A DNA stretch of 64,000 nt from Lojkania enalia (taxonomy: Eukaryota > Ascomycota > Dothideomycetes > Pleosporales): contig ML986615.1 in assembly GCA_010094045.1 (NCBI GenBank), forward strand, positions 303,845 through 367,844. Direction: 5' to 3'. The notes beneath the pieces are model-generated. The model did no database searches, was not told where the DNA came from, and saw nothing but the letters and a program-made list of their open reading frames with translations. Positions 22,942 through 34,635 of the stretch are shown piece after piece. Made by a program: the position numbers and the translations under genes. The stretch's first letter is position 1; the number at the start of each line of letters is the position of its first letter.

Positions 22942-24476
22942 GGTCAATGACAACGATACAGAAAAAAAAAAATCGGAGTGGAATACGCCGCAATATAATG
23001 GGCTACAACAATGGTTGGGGAAAGAACGAACGAAGAACTGAAGTATCATACAGATTAACCTTTCGCTAAATCGATATCAAAGGCAGAAAATTTAGGGCCA
23101 GACACAGACCAAGGAGCTGGAATTAAGGTATTGCAGCCTCCAGGACAGACTGAACCACGGGCTCTTTTTACAGTAACATAATCAGGATGCAGGTGGTCGC
23201 ACGCCCCTATGTGGCTTTATTGGGCTATGAACGGAATATGCGGAGGGCTTCAAAAAGATGGACATGGGCGAGCTAGCTCCGCGCACGAAGTCGTACCAGG
23301 ATGCAGGTGCAGAGGCCATGTAGCGCTCCGTGAGGCCAGCGGGAAGCTCCATGTCGCTTGTAGAGTTTCCACACGTGGGGCGCGCGTGTTGGGTCGCACA
23401 ACTAGATCGCATCCACAAAGACTTTGTCGAAAAAGAAACTGCCCTCGTCGTACGACATGGACTAAGCAGCCAGCCAACAGAGCGCCTCGTTTGAGCATGT
23501 CTCTCTCTGAACTGCTATCGGCTTCGATAGCTCCAGGGCGGCCGTGTGCCGGTGCACTGAGTTTGTGTGTGGCCCGGTGGGCTGCAGAGGCGTCGCACGT
23601 CCAACACCTTGGTCAGGCCTCCCGATGGTAAGTTTAGCAGACGATCGATGTAGGGTATCGACTTTTACGCAGCGGAACGGACAAGACTCCTACTCAGCTT
23701 TCCATGTTTATCACGCCGCAGAAACAAACATAGAGCGGAAGCTTACGCTCCCGGCGCAGCAGGGGCAAGGGTCCCGGACGGCGGCCCTACACCCTAGCGA
23801 ACTCACGCCGGTTGGCCGTTGTGCTGCGGGCGTACAACAGTACGTGAGCAGATCCTTTCTCCACTAGCCAGCCGGTTGCGGGCGAGATCTTCGGGTTGTT
23901 CCTGAGCGTCTGAGCCATCCTTGCCTGGTTACGCGAAGCCGCTGCATCCCCAGTCACCTGGGGCCCTCGTCTGCCCGAGCTCCAAATCGAGTTTGTAAGT
24001 TTCTCCGCCTCGACACATCGATTGCAACCGTGCGTCGTCGTTATAGCATGGTGCCGTAGCATCTAGATTATTCATAGCCGACGGGCGTCTGTTGTCAGGT
24101 ACCACTGACAGCTCGTCAAAGTCGGCTTCCATCCTCCCCCTCCATGGATGGTTTGACCTGCAGCCTCTCCACACACCGTGCATCATCGGTGTTTATTTGA
24201 GAGTCTTATCTCCCTTGCACATTAGTTTTTCTAGACTAGCTTCAGCCTCGATCCCCTATCGTAGTCTAATAATTCGCCTAAGGGAACTGTATTTGTTACT
24301 CAATCTTCCGGACACGGCCGGCTACTCGAACCGGCAAGTTGTATTGACAACGCTATCTTTCAGGCACCTCTCTTATATCACGTCCGCCCTAGAAATAGCT
24401 TTGCTTCTTCGTCCTTCTCTACGATCGTGGCACACACCCGTCAACTTTTGTGAATATCTTTCATCACTCCCTCTCA
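22942..24476. promoter_or_regulatory. 1.5 kb divergent region upstream of the AzgA-type transporter
   Basis: Lies between the methyltransferase-like start (minus) and the transporter start (plus). Open frames in it (for example around 23209-23631) do not resemble proteins. I see no RNA gene. Probably regulatory sequence for both neighbours. Confidence 0.45.
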
Positions 24477-26691
24477 ATGGACACTCCTCGCAGAGCATTG
24501 GAAAATTTCAATGGAGCCATAGGCTCATCCACTTTTGGACGTATCTTTCGTCTCGAAGGTTCAGGACATGTCAGTTGAGGCCATTTTGGCAACTGTCGAA
24601 CTCTGCCACTAACACACACAAGGAGAAAGAGATCAAGAATACCCGATTCACAACAGAAATTCGTGCTGGCCTCACAACCTTTTTCACCATGGCTTACATC
24701 ATTGCCGTCAACGTATGCTTCTATACAGTTTCTACCGTCTACCGCTAACGTTTGAAGGCCTCTATCCTATCAGATAGTGGCGGTAATTGCAAGTGCAATG
24801 ATACTACTGGCACAGATCTATTCTGTGAGAAGAATGAAGAGTACATGTCCTGTGTTCAAGGTAGGTGCCAGCATGGTTCGTCGGCAACATCAATTAACTT
24901 GGGTTGCAGACCTGAATCGATCCCTGATCACTGCAACTGCGGCTATTGCAGGTTTTAGCTCGTTCTTATTCGGTTTTGTCACGAATATGCCAGTGTGTCT
25001 TGCGTAAGTGTTTGACTGCATTTGTTTTCCCCGCATTCATGTTAACCAGAATTGCAGACCTGGTATGGGCTTGAACGCGTACTTTGCATACCAGATTGTA
25101 GGCTTTCACGGCTCTGGAATTACGACCTACAACCTTGCTCTCACAGCAGTGTTCGTCGAAGGATTTGTCTTTATATTCCTGTCATTGATTGGCATGCGTC
25201 AATGGCTTGTAAAGTCAATTCCCCAGTCCCTCAAAATTGCAGCTGCGTGCGGCATTGGACTGTTCCTTGCAGAGATCGGTCTGAGCTATTCCGCAGGTAT
25301 TGGTGCGATTACCGGGTCTCCGAACACGCCCCTTGAGCTTGCCGGCTGTCCGCCAGAATATCTGGAGAATGGTGTTTGCAAAAGCCATAAAATGACAAAC
25401 CCCGCTGTAAGTGACGCTCCGTTTGCCCAGGCTAAATTCACTGCTTGGATGGATGATGGTTGCTAATTGTTCCTTCGTCTTAGCTGTGGATTGGAATCTT
25501 CTGCGGGGGTATTCTGACTGCATACCTCATGACTTACAAAGTAAAGGCCGCAATGATTGCCGGGATTGCTTTGGTCTCGATTATCTCCTGGCCGTAAGTA
25601 GAAGCGCATGAATGCTGGGTCAAAGAGCATACCCCGCTGACATACACTTAGCCGAACAACATCATTTACCTACTTCCCATATGATGCGGCAGGCACAGAC
25701 CGCTTCAACTTTTTCAAGAAAGTTGTCAGCTTTCATCCGATTGACGCTAGTCTCAATGTTCTCGATTGGAACGTCTCCAAAGATCCCTCACATTTCGTCT
25801 TAGCGCTATTCACTTTCCTTTATGTGTAAGCCACAGATTACTCCACCTCTATCATTAATTCGTCTCCTGATGTCAGGGCCAGTGATATTATTGATTGCAC
25901 CGCTACTCTGTACAGCATGGCACGCTTTGCTGGTGTCGTGGACCCAGAGACTGGGGATTTCCCTAGATCCACGCTGGCTTACTGCACCGATGCATTTTCT
26001 ATTTCTATTGGCGCCCTCCTCGGTTGCTCTCCGGTTACAGCTTTCATTGAGTCCGGAGCAGGTATTGCCGAGGGTGGCAAGACCGGCCTAACAGCCATGA
26101 CATGCGGCATATGCTTCTTCATCTCCATGTTCTTCGCTCCCATCTTTGCATCCATCCCTCCGTGGGCCACTGGATGCACATTAGTCCTGGTAAGTCCTTT
26201 GTGTATACAGCTGCAGATGCACGCTAACGGAGAAGTAGGTCGGATGCTTGATGATGCGTCAGGTTGTCAACATCAACTGGCGATACATTGGCGATGCTGT
26301 GCCCGCTTTCGTCACGGTCATGTTCATTCCGTTTGGCTACAGTGCTGCATACGGTTTGATTGCCGGCCTCATGGTTTACGCCGCTCTCAACGGCATGATA
26401 TATCTCACGAAGCTTGTTAGTCGAGGCTACATAGTTCCCGATGACGAGGATCATCGCGAGTACTGGACACTCAGACCTCACGGCAGGCTTCCCTGGTTCA
26501 TCACTGCGAGCCAATCTGTAGCTTCCCGTTTCGGGCACTCAAGCGACCCAAAGGCCGACACGGCGTCCACAACGAGCGGCGCGTCGCATCAACGGTTCCG
26601 GCCGGACTCCAAGGGATCAAACCAAGAATTAGATACTGTCGTGGTGCTTCCCCGAAGTCCCCGCGATGAGAAGGTCCTGAGGAAGATCTGA
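24477..26691 (+). CDS. AzgA-type purine (adenine/guanine/hypoxanthine) permease
   Basis: Nine exons: 24477-24569, 24623-24712, 24758-24860, 24910-25003, 25058-25406, 25484-25593, 25652-25825, 25883-26189 and 26239-26691. Together they give 590 residues, near the 580 of Aspergillus AzgA. The start MDTPRRALENFNGAIG leads to FRLEGSGH and then FTTEIRAGLTTFFTMAYIIA, the first membrane span of the AzgA/NCS2-like family. Further family motifs are PGMGLNAYFAYQIVGFHGSG, GCSPVTAFIESGAGIAEGG (substrate site) and TLYSMARFAGV. Exon 8 could start six bases earlier in frame; I prefer the acceptor giving YVDIIDCT. It would import purines with protons at the plasma membrane. Intron density is much higher than in its neighbours. 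Confidence 0.93.
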
Positions 26692-27711
26692 CTCGAAAAG
26701 AAAGAGTGAGTAACCCGAAAGTTCTATTATTGCATTCAAAATGTTGGTTTATTTTCGGTTGGGGGATTGACTGTGACAAGGATATTTTCGGTTGAGTGGC
26801 CAATGCTGGCGGCTACGGATGTTTTCTGGGAAGGATTGCAGTTTCTGCGACGGACTTTGAATATTTTATTTTTAGCATTGATACCAATCGTCCTTCGGAT
26901 GGACATATTAAATCCGTTCTTATTCAAAAATATCATGTGCTGATTCGAAGTACACTTTCCGCTTCTGGTGACGATTCTTGTTTGCCAGGAAGCTGCCACG
27001 ATAAGGCAGCATGGGCAGGTTACATACATCAGGCGCAAAGTCCGTCTGCAGCATCGACTGCTGCTTGACCAAACAGCTGACCAACTAGCCGGAAACTTGA
27101 ATGGCCGCCAGAGTTCGTGCAGCTCGAACAGATATGCGGAGATGATGAGGCTAACGAGACGCAAGTCACGACCAGCATTTGTGAGGGTTCCGTCAATGAA
27201 CGCGTCTAGCAGAGCACAGCAATCACACGAGAAGCCAGAACAAAAATCAGCAGGGCTATTCTCAAGCCTATAGAGACACATGCCAAAGATTCTGCTCGTC
27301 TATTGACGTTGGTAGTGCTCATTCCGTCGAAAGTGCCAATGAACGAGTCACCCCGGTGTACTGCTTATGTAACTTAATCGCGGAGCGTCAGTGCGGACCT
27401 TTCGGCTGCTCTTCACCTCATGTGAACCGACGGAGGCATATCACGCCATGCTTGCGCACTCTACTTGAAACGTGATAATCAGCCCACAGCTTGTTAACGA
27501 GCCGAGTCGTGTTTAACCTGAACTATCGCACGCTAAAATGATGCGCATGCGGGGTTTCTAGCTAAGGAACTGCGGTGCGGTCCACCCTTCACGCCGTCTA
27601 CACCTTAACGATCCGCTTGAATCATGGCCCGTAGTCAAGGATGGGAGCCCCGCCACGACATCGTTTGAAAGAAATAAAGTCTCTTCTACTCTATGTAGCT
27701 AGGCCATCTTT
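26692..27711. other. Intergenic region downstream of the purine permease
   Basis: About 1 kb with no recognisable protein on either strand and no clear repeat. It borders the decayed dehydrogenase on its right. Confidence 0.5.
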
Positions 27712-28812
27712 CAACACAGCATTCCCCTGTCGATTTGGTACACTAAACCCGTAGTATACGAACTCCCTAGAAAGTAGGAACGCAATCAGCTAGGCGATTT
27801 CCCATGGATTTGCACGTCGACCCAGGACATTGTCATTGGGGAGCTGAAAACCAAGCTCGGCTTCAGGTTTCTCCATCATGGGCATCTGCACAAAGCCACT
27901 ACAGCAGTTAGTCGTCACGCCAGATACTCAGCATTGGACAGACTTACGGAGCAATGGCATTTATGCATATGCCTGACTGAACTTCTTTGTGAGCTGCAGC
28001 ATGTAGTGATACCAATTACCGCAAATTTGCTTGTACAATAGACGGAGTAGGAAGGCCTCCCAACGAGACCGGTTATCGAGGCTACGTTAACAATTGATCC
28101 CACTCCCAAATCGCCCTCTACGACCCTCATTGCGAAGCTCTGCCGACATGCAATTGGATACTCCCTTCACATTGACAGCGAAGACTGCTTCATAGTCTGT
28201 GGAATTATGATTGCGAACCGTTCCCAGATGCTCTGGGATTCCGGCGACATTAACTGCTCCTAATTGTTTTGCCGGTCCTCTTTCGCATAATAAACTTTCC
28301 AAACTCTTTGTCTTCGGACTCTTTTCCCTGTATAGGAATTTCCTACCGCAATCAAATTAAGGGCGTATAGGTGGAGGTTGTTGAGGCCCGCAAAACGAGG
28401 AAGCTAGATTCAGAATGACCAACAAAATCGAAACTATTGACAGCTCATCAGAACAAGATTTTCCTTTCACCAACCGGACGCCATGAGGCGACGCAAATCG
28501 AGGTGCTCTTATCTGAATCTTTGATCTTTCCAAGAAAAATATAGTTTGATTACCATCAAGAAGTCTTCCAAAATGCTTTATTGTGTCACCCACCTAAGCT
28601 TCCGCTTTCTCCCTATTGCGGACGTCGACCTGCTTCCAGAACACCTTGGCACCATTACCTATCATAAATTTCGCTAACTGCACCACCGATTTTAAATCCA
28701 CGTCTGCAAGGGAAAGAAGAGCCCCGTGTTGAACAAGCAATTCGGCTGTCGTCCGCCCGATCCCAGACGCCGCTCCTGTAATTGCGATATGTTATTCCTT
28801 GAGACACGACAT
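27712..28812 (-). pseudogene. Decayed short-chain dehydrogenase/reductase
   Basis: Read from 28812 leftward, the gene starts MSCLKE then a TAA, then IAITGAASGIGRTTAELL (the Rossmann TGxxxGIG). It continues to VDVRN, an out-of-frame DTIKHFGRLLDG, and after about 300 bp GAVNVAGIP with NVKGV. A shifted frame then gives SIVNVASITGLVGRPSYSVY followed by CTSK (Ser-Tyr-Lys active site). The C-terminal MPMMEKPEAELGFQLPNDN, NVLGRRANPWEIA, a stop, and LIAFLLS close it. At least two stops and several frameshifts are present. The early TAA is consistent with a CAA to TAA change, the CpA to TpA type favoured by RIP. All classical SDR landmarks are in order, so the identity is firm; the original substrate is not known. 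Confidence 0.85.
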
Positions 28813-29916
28813 ACTTAAGCTTGCGAGAAATATTCAAGTGACCAACAAGTCGAACCCTATACAAGACGCTCTATTTTACTTCTGCGTACCCTACATCGCA
28901 ATCGACTTCAACGGCTTTGCTCGGGCAGCCGATGTCAATCGAAAATTGGTCTCCTTTGACCGATCCGCCAGCGCGCCAAATTGCAGGAAGGTGCATCGGG
29001 CTGGATGTATACGATTGCCACTACCGGGTCGGATACCATCGTCGGAAAGACTAAGATGCCAACGACCACCTACACAAATAGTCTACTAATATCAACTCTC
29101 CCTATAAATATCAATTAATGATTAGTATTCATGAGATAAGCCATCAGGCTACTCCGTGGACCGCCTTTTCACTCCGAGAGCACGGTCATATGATCTTAGG
29201 CATCCAGTTTGCTTCTATGCGTCACAACGCCACATCTCGCTGTGCAACTCATATTGTTCCCTCTTTGGATATACTATTTTCGTCGGGTAGTACCGACCTC
29301 AAATGGCGCAACGGCAAAGAACCCGCCACAAGGAAATGTTTGGCATTCCTTTCATTTCGGTTATGCTTGGGCAGGAATGCGCGGCCTCTGTACTGCTATG
29401 GCGTTGCTTGGTACCACCTCACATGGAGAAAAGGGGCGGTGAGGCCAGAGATCACCTTCTCTCAAAGTCACCGGTGCCTATTGTTCAAGACACGAAGTCT
29501 CCTCTTCGTAGGTAGTGAAATGCGAGAATGAGCACGAGGTTGTCGGTGAAGACGTCAGGCCAAGAGATCTGGCCCAGAGGGTCAACATCATAATCCAGCC
29601 TTGTGGAGGTCTGATCGGCTATTTTTCACCTTTTGAGGAATTGAATCATATTCCGAATTTACCGACAGCATCCAATTGGAGATACTAGTACGGTAGGGCT
29701 GACGATGGAGGCTGGGGCGCTCGATTCGACGCATATTCTGCACCGGCAGGCCAAATAGCCACGTTCCTGGGGGCCTTGATGGTTCCAGAAGTAGGTCTGA
29801 TGCACATTAGAGCGGTATTAGCTCATGGAGAGTTAAACAACCAGTCCGATATATATATTTGGATACAGGCTCCTTGGTTCGAAAATAAGCAAGTCTACAT
29901 TCTTAAAACTTCCATT
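28813..29916. pseudogene. Unidentified decayed coding stretch (plus strand)
   Basis: Plus-strand pieces read like protein but sit in different frames: HLAVQLILFPLWIYYF (about 29232-29280), ATAKNPPQGNVWHSFHFGY with AWAGMRGLCTAMALLG (about 29309-29415), and GWGARFDAYSAPAGQIATFL (about 29719-29775). The first piece is hydrophobic. Frameshifts and an in-frame TAG near 29689 break them. I do not recognise the family. Lying between a dead dehydrogenase and a dead regulator, it may be the third member of a small lost cluster. Confidence 0.35.
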
Positions 29917-30941
29917 ATGTATCCAAGTTCAAAAGAGACCAAGCACATCGCCTGCTCCCGCTGTAGGGAGAGAAAAGTCAGATGTGACGGGGACAAGCCT
30001 AATTGTCGCAGATGTGTGCGCCACGGGCAGTCCTGCAAGTATGTTAGGGGAAGGAAGCAACAGGTAAAAAATGAGTGGGTTCAACATCTCACGACCTTCA
30101 GCGCCCAACCAGGTAGGGCTTGTTATTCTTTATGTCACTCCCATCCCCTTCTCTTCGCCGCAGACCCGTAATGATGACATCCACCTAAGCAAAATCGAAG
30201 GGGCAAACCCAACCGACGGCCGTATTTCCCAAAGGCATCTACCCACCAGACCAAAGCAATCATTATGAGCTCCTCTCCAGAGACTCTGCCTCAAATTCAC
30301 CCGGGTCGCCTAGACCATACTATATACCAGGCATGGGCCAGATACCTTGTAATAATAGCTTCGACACAACAGACCCGTCCAATTACGTACCACACAACGA
30401 TTGGGCCACGACAAATTCACTCTCGGATGCAATAGTGGATGCCATTATAGATTCCAGTCAACTCGCAATAGGCCAACCAAGTCTGTGTAACAACCACTAT
30501 GCACCCAACACCTTCGATCTCAACGACAACCCTGGCTTCTTCTGCACACACGCCGATGCTATTTTGCCGATGGCAGGTCCCCTCCGGTCAAGTACTCCGA
30601 CATCACAGTTATCGAAAGAAACTTCACTAGAGGGATACTTTGATCCGTGAGTGAGCCTCTGTTTACTAAAACGTTGTTATAGCTCCCAGGTTTTGCCGTA
30701 CAAAAATATTGCATAATATACCCTGAATGTGACTCATGAACTAAAAATTGATCTCCCGATTAGAAATCTCAGCTCCACCTCTTATGCAGCGATAGAGCTA
30801 ATTCTTTATTGTAACAGCACCCGCCAATACGTCCTACTCCCAAACTTCGATTACAATCCCGGCAACAGGGGGGACTGGAACCAATATTATTTCACTCCCA
30901 ATTCCTTCCACACGAATAAGATATCAATGGCCGGGCTATAG
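29917..30941 (+). pseudogene. Frameshifted Zn2Cys6 transcription factor, truncated
   Basis: Begins MYPSSKETKHIACSRCRERK and carries a complete zinc cluster in the C-x2-C-x6-C-x5-C-x2-C-x6-C pattern (CSRC, CDGDKPNC, CVRHGQSC). The frame is lost at a six-A run (30066-30071): one A fewer would continue into the MSGFNISRPSAPNQ frame. A 51-nt intron 30113-30163 is plausible. A second shift near 30231 is needed to reach YYIPGMGQIP and the acidic, Asn-rich stretch ending SLEGYFDP. Beyond about 30950 no middle homology domain is found, so the protein is also cut short. It was probably the local regulator of the decayed genes on its left. Confidence 0.75.
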
Positions 30942-30950
30942 ATTATATGG

Positions 30951-31619
30951 GTTCCGTTGACATGTTTCGATCGTTGTTTTTATCTCAGCTATTTCATTCA
31001 ATCTCTCAGATACCCGCCCATTACCGGCCAAAATCTATTTTTAGTCAATAGCTCAGTGTTTACAGGTGTGATGTTATACTATTTAGTGTTCAAGTCTTTT
31101 CTCTCTGTGTTGACGCTTCCTACTGGCTTCTATTAGTGATGTGCGCTTGACTATAAGATAGGCTCAGTAGCTCGACTAGCTGCCAGAAGGCATTAAATAC
31201 TTTAGATCATCGGAATCCGAACCGTTATCTGCTCGAAAGTGACTCTCTATCATCTATCACAGAAAGTAATGATCTACTACTTGCACCTAAACCTTTTTAA
31301 CATATACCCGGTCAACCGTCGATACCGCACCTACATAACTCATCCTATCCGATTCGTTTCCTAGAGAATTAACTTAATTAATTAATATTTAGAAATCATT
31401 GCCTCTCCTACAAGCCTGTATATCCTAGCCTCTAAGTTTATACCATTTCCCATAATGTAACTGGCAAGTGAGCCGCGCACCCCACCAACTTTTTCTACCT
31501 TTCCAGCGATATGTTTCCACAACGCCTTAAGATAATACAAATATAATACATACCCGCAATTAAGTAGTACCTATAGTACCCTTCTCGCATGTACATAAGT
31601 TATGCTCAGCCTCTCTGCA
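30951..31619. other. Non-coding, TA-rich spacer
   Basis: No protein is recognisable. A TTAATTAATTAATA palindromic run lies near 31374-31387. Composition drifts toward TpA, suggesting mild RIP spill-over from the adjacent transposon relic. Confidence 0.4.
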
Positions 31620-32310
31620 GCGGCTGCAGCGTGTAGAAGCCTACGGGCTCGTACCTGATCGTGCCGTACCTTGACGTATTTCGCCCTTTAGCCGCTGCTT
31701 TACCCCCTTTCGAACAATAATCTTCTCTCCCTCTACCTTTAATAAGGTGCTTTACTTCTGAATCCGCTTCATTTTACGCTACTGACATGTCGTGGCGGTC
31801 TTACTCTATTAGGGCTAGCAACTCAACCCTTCTACCTAGTAGCACTGATTCCCTAGATCACTGTAACCTACTTACAATTACCTAGCTATGTAGCTTTTAG
31901 CCGGCCGCGTCTTTCTAAGCCAGTAATAACTAGCTTAGGTAATATCTTGCCTGTTATAGAGCTAGCCTTGTTAAAACTGTAGCAATCCTCGTTATAGATG
32001 TTGTATTAGCCTTCGTACGCGTTACAAGCTCAAACTAGGTCTTAATAGTCTTAGAATCCTTATAGATGGCTCGCTAATAATCGTACGGTCGATTAAACAG
32101 TATTTTAAGGCTCTTAGTCCGCTTAACAAAGTTCCTAGGCTACTTCTAGCTAACCTGCCCAGCGCCCCGCTGAGCAAGCAGCTTATCCACTATATCTTGA
32201 ACGGTACCTAGAGAGGGCGCAAAACCTCGCGAATCTAGGTCGAGTATATGCCCAATAATAACCTCATCCTCTTTCTTAGAAAGCTTCCTTAATTTGGGCT
32301 GGCAATCGCG
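31620..32310 (-). mobile_element. Relic of a pogo/Fot1-type (Tc1/mariner superfamily) transposase
   Basis: Read on the minus strand, the frame gives LRKLSKKEDEVIIGHILDLD, SRGFAPSLGTVQDIVDKLL, RNFVKRTKSLKILFNRPYDY and, lower down, FNKASSITGKILPKLVITGL then ERRGRLKA. These follow the order of CENP-B-like DNA-binding and DDE domains of fungal pogo transposases, including the segment where FDEAGF-type sequence holds the first catalytic Asp (here Asn). Stops interrupt the frame where the family has Gln or Trp (for example QVS-stop-K-stop-PRNF), the CAG/TGG to TAG pattern of RIP. Only about 330 bp remain between the first DDE motif and the end, so much of the catalytic domain is deleted. No terminal inverted repeats were identified. 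Confidence 0.8.
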
Positions 32311-33694
32311 TTGCGCAGCAATTCCGGCGCGTCAGTTACGGAGCGTATTTTCAGGAACGTTAAATACTACTGCAGCGCGTTTTACACTTTATATCTTGCC
32401 AAAGAAGATATCTGCATCGTTATAGGACGATTGGATCTTTTTTGGCGGAGCTATAGTAGTCAGAAGTTGACGCGGTGCGAAAAGTTGTTAGGGTGCGCTG
32501 CTTACTTGCCTGTGCGTCTCACTTGCCAGTTACATTACGTATTATACCAAGATCCATCAACGTCAGGATTCCGCACCTAACTCCGCCCTCTCGGTCATGC
32601 GAATCAGCCAGGAAAATAGTGCCTTCAACGGTCTCCAGAAAAGGCACTATTTCCCTTTTGCAAATTTGATTACAGGCCGGCTTATTTCGGACGAAGGCGT
32701 CAAAGACTGTACATATATGCTCAACCGTTTCCACTACTACTGTCGATTCTGAGTTAACTAATATTGACAAGCATCGGTAGCTTCAACACAATGGAACAAC
32801 GGCGCGAATAACACGTCCCCGTTTTCCTCCGGCCTTCATCTAGGCAATACAATCCGCTCTCTTTCCCATGCAAGATTTTGTAGAATACCAATGCGGTATA
32901 ATGAGCTCCATCGCACCTCGTCCGTTTTCCACCCACCATATCCGCCCCCATGTATTCTATATACCCTCACAAGGCCTAACGAAGAGCGAAAGCAACTATC
33001 ACACAGCTAGTAGGAACCACAAACCGTACAGTACTACCAGCACCATTAAAGAACCACTACGACAAGTCATGCCGTATCCACGAAGGCGACAGCGCTCAAT
33101 AAGGCAAAAAAATAGCCCGGCATATTATAAGGCTAGAGTACTTGGGGTTTGTTATCATATCCCCTTTGCGTGCCATAAAATATATTCCCCAGCGAATTAG
33201 CACCTATACTCCTAGTTAGAAAAGCCTAGCCAGGAAAGACAAGAGGTCATCTTCTAGGGTAATATCTGTGTATGAGCTGGAGGGATATTATAATCGATAG
33301 GTTCGATCTGCTAGGTAAAAGTGAGAAGATTTGGTTTTTTGTCCATGGTTTTGAGCTATGCTAGTATTGTTAGAAATTCTATACTAAACAGGTGATAGAA
33401 GGTTGAAGTGCCTTCATAGAGTTATCTAGTTCTTTTCTAGTATAAGGATTAGATGACGGTGCTTTGACGCTTATGCATTCAGAATATAGAAAATAGAATT
33501 CATAGGGCTTTTACATGATCTACTGTAAACTCTTCAACAGCAGCATCTCTATTGGATAGTAAAAATGGGTATCTTCCGAAAAAATCATGATCCCTCAACG
33601 CCTATACCATGCCCGTAGACTGCATAAAGCTATAGAGTTTCATAGCTGTCGCACTGCCGCTAAACGCCAACTATAAGCCACCTCATTTCCTCTC
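32311..33694. other. Non-coding region right of the transposase relic
   Basis: Open frames are short and match nothing I know. The first 100 bp may be the degraded N-terminal part of the transposase. From about 33200 the sequence is AT-rich and featureless up to the G-patch gene. Confidence 0.4.
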
Positions 33695-34363
33695 TCATCC
33701 ATGGCCGTCCAACTGACTCAAATATTCATTGATTTTATCATCGCAGTAGAACATCTGCCTTAGTTTCTCATCCTTCTTCTTACTCAGCGCCGCCTGCTTT
33801 CGCACCTGGCCAGCATTGAGCTTGATTTCCCTGAACTTCTGAGCCTCTTCTTTCTTCATAGGCTCAACGCCGAGGCCATAGGTATCCCGCTTCTCCATCG
33901 GCACGATTGGATACATTCTACCCTGACCCATCGCGCCGAGCCCTTTCCGTGAATCGACGTCGAAGCCGTGCTTTTCCAAATACTTCAGTCCCATCCTCGT
34001 CCGGTCGATACCGGATGGGGTCGGGGCGCGCGGCAGGCTCATTTGGTGGCCGACGGATAGATGATGTGCGCGGGCATCCGGTTCCTTCATGATTAACTTG
34101 CAGGTAGGGCATATGGGATATTCGGGCGCTGGAGAGGCGGGTTTGCCGTTCGGAAAAACGATGGCGAGGTACTGGTCTGCGAAGGAGGAGCCATCGACGG
34201 GCGCGGGAGCGGGCTGAGGAGGCTCGATGGAGGCAGCAGCGGGGACGAATTTTATCGGATAGCGACCAAGGCCTCTACTGAATGTGGGTTGTTCGACGAA
34301 GGGCTTCGTGGAGATGTCATCGTCGTCGTAGTAGTCTTTGTGCTGTGAATGCGTATGGTTCAT
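33695..34363 (-). CDS. G-patch domain protein with a CCHH-type finger (GPANK1-like)
   Basis: Single exon of 222 residues from MNHTHSQHKDYYDDDD. The frame stays open upstream to 34627, but that would put its ATG eight bases from the divergent SDR start, so the internal ATG is preferred. Landmarks: FSRGLGRYPIKFVPA, a putative zinc finger CPTCKLIMKEPDARAHHLSV (C-x2-C with following histidines), then the G-patch MGLKYLEKHGFDVDSRKGLG and AMGQGRMYPI. A Lys-rich helix and the tail DDKINEYLSQLDGHG end it. G-patch proteins usually bind RNA or activate DEAH helicases in the nucleus; the specific partner cannot be told. Confidence 0.8.
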   Translation of the reverse strand: MNHTHSQHKDYYDDDDISTKPFVEQPTFSRGLGRYPIKFVPAAASIEPPQPAPAPVDGSSFADQYLAIVFPNGKPASPAPEYPICPTCKLIMKEPDARAHHLSVGHQMSLPRAPTPSGIDRTRMGLKYLEKHGFDVDSRKGLGAMGQGRMYPIVPMEKRDTYGLGVEPMKKEEAQKFREIKLNAGQVRKQAALSKKKDEKLRQMFYCDDKINEYLSQLDGHG

Positions 34364-34635
34364 AGGCCACCTTTGCCAAAGGGAACGAGTTTGGTCGGGT
34401 GGCGCTGCGATGAGACTGGCGATGGCTCTATTGTGGTGGACGGTGGGTAGCAGAGGGACTGCAGAGGAAGTAGCTTCGAGAGCGTTTATGGTAGATTTAA
34501 GTTTAGTTATTGTTGCTCGTGGCGCGATAGGTAATCTTGCCTCGGTCGTCACGTGGGTAGCGACGCTACTGAAGGATTTTCGAATTGCTAAATTTCTACT
34601 TAAAGCTCCATGGGCGGTCGAATTCAATAGCCATC

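Noticed and set aside
24092..24748. A 218-residue plus-strand ORF ahead of the purine permease
   Set aside because: It runs through the permease's first exon in another frame and through its intron; the permease frame starting at 24477 with spliced exons explains the conserved sequence.
33695..34627. Full 310-residue frame of the G-patch protein
   Set aside because: Its first ATG would lie eight bases from the divergent SDR start and its first 88 residues look like promoter sequence; the ATG at 34363 is preferred.
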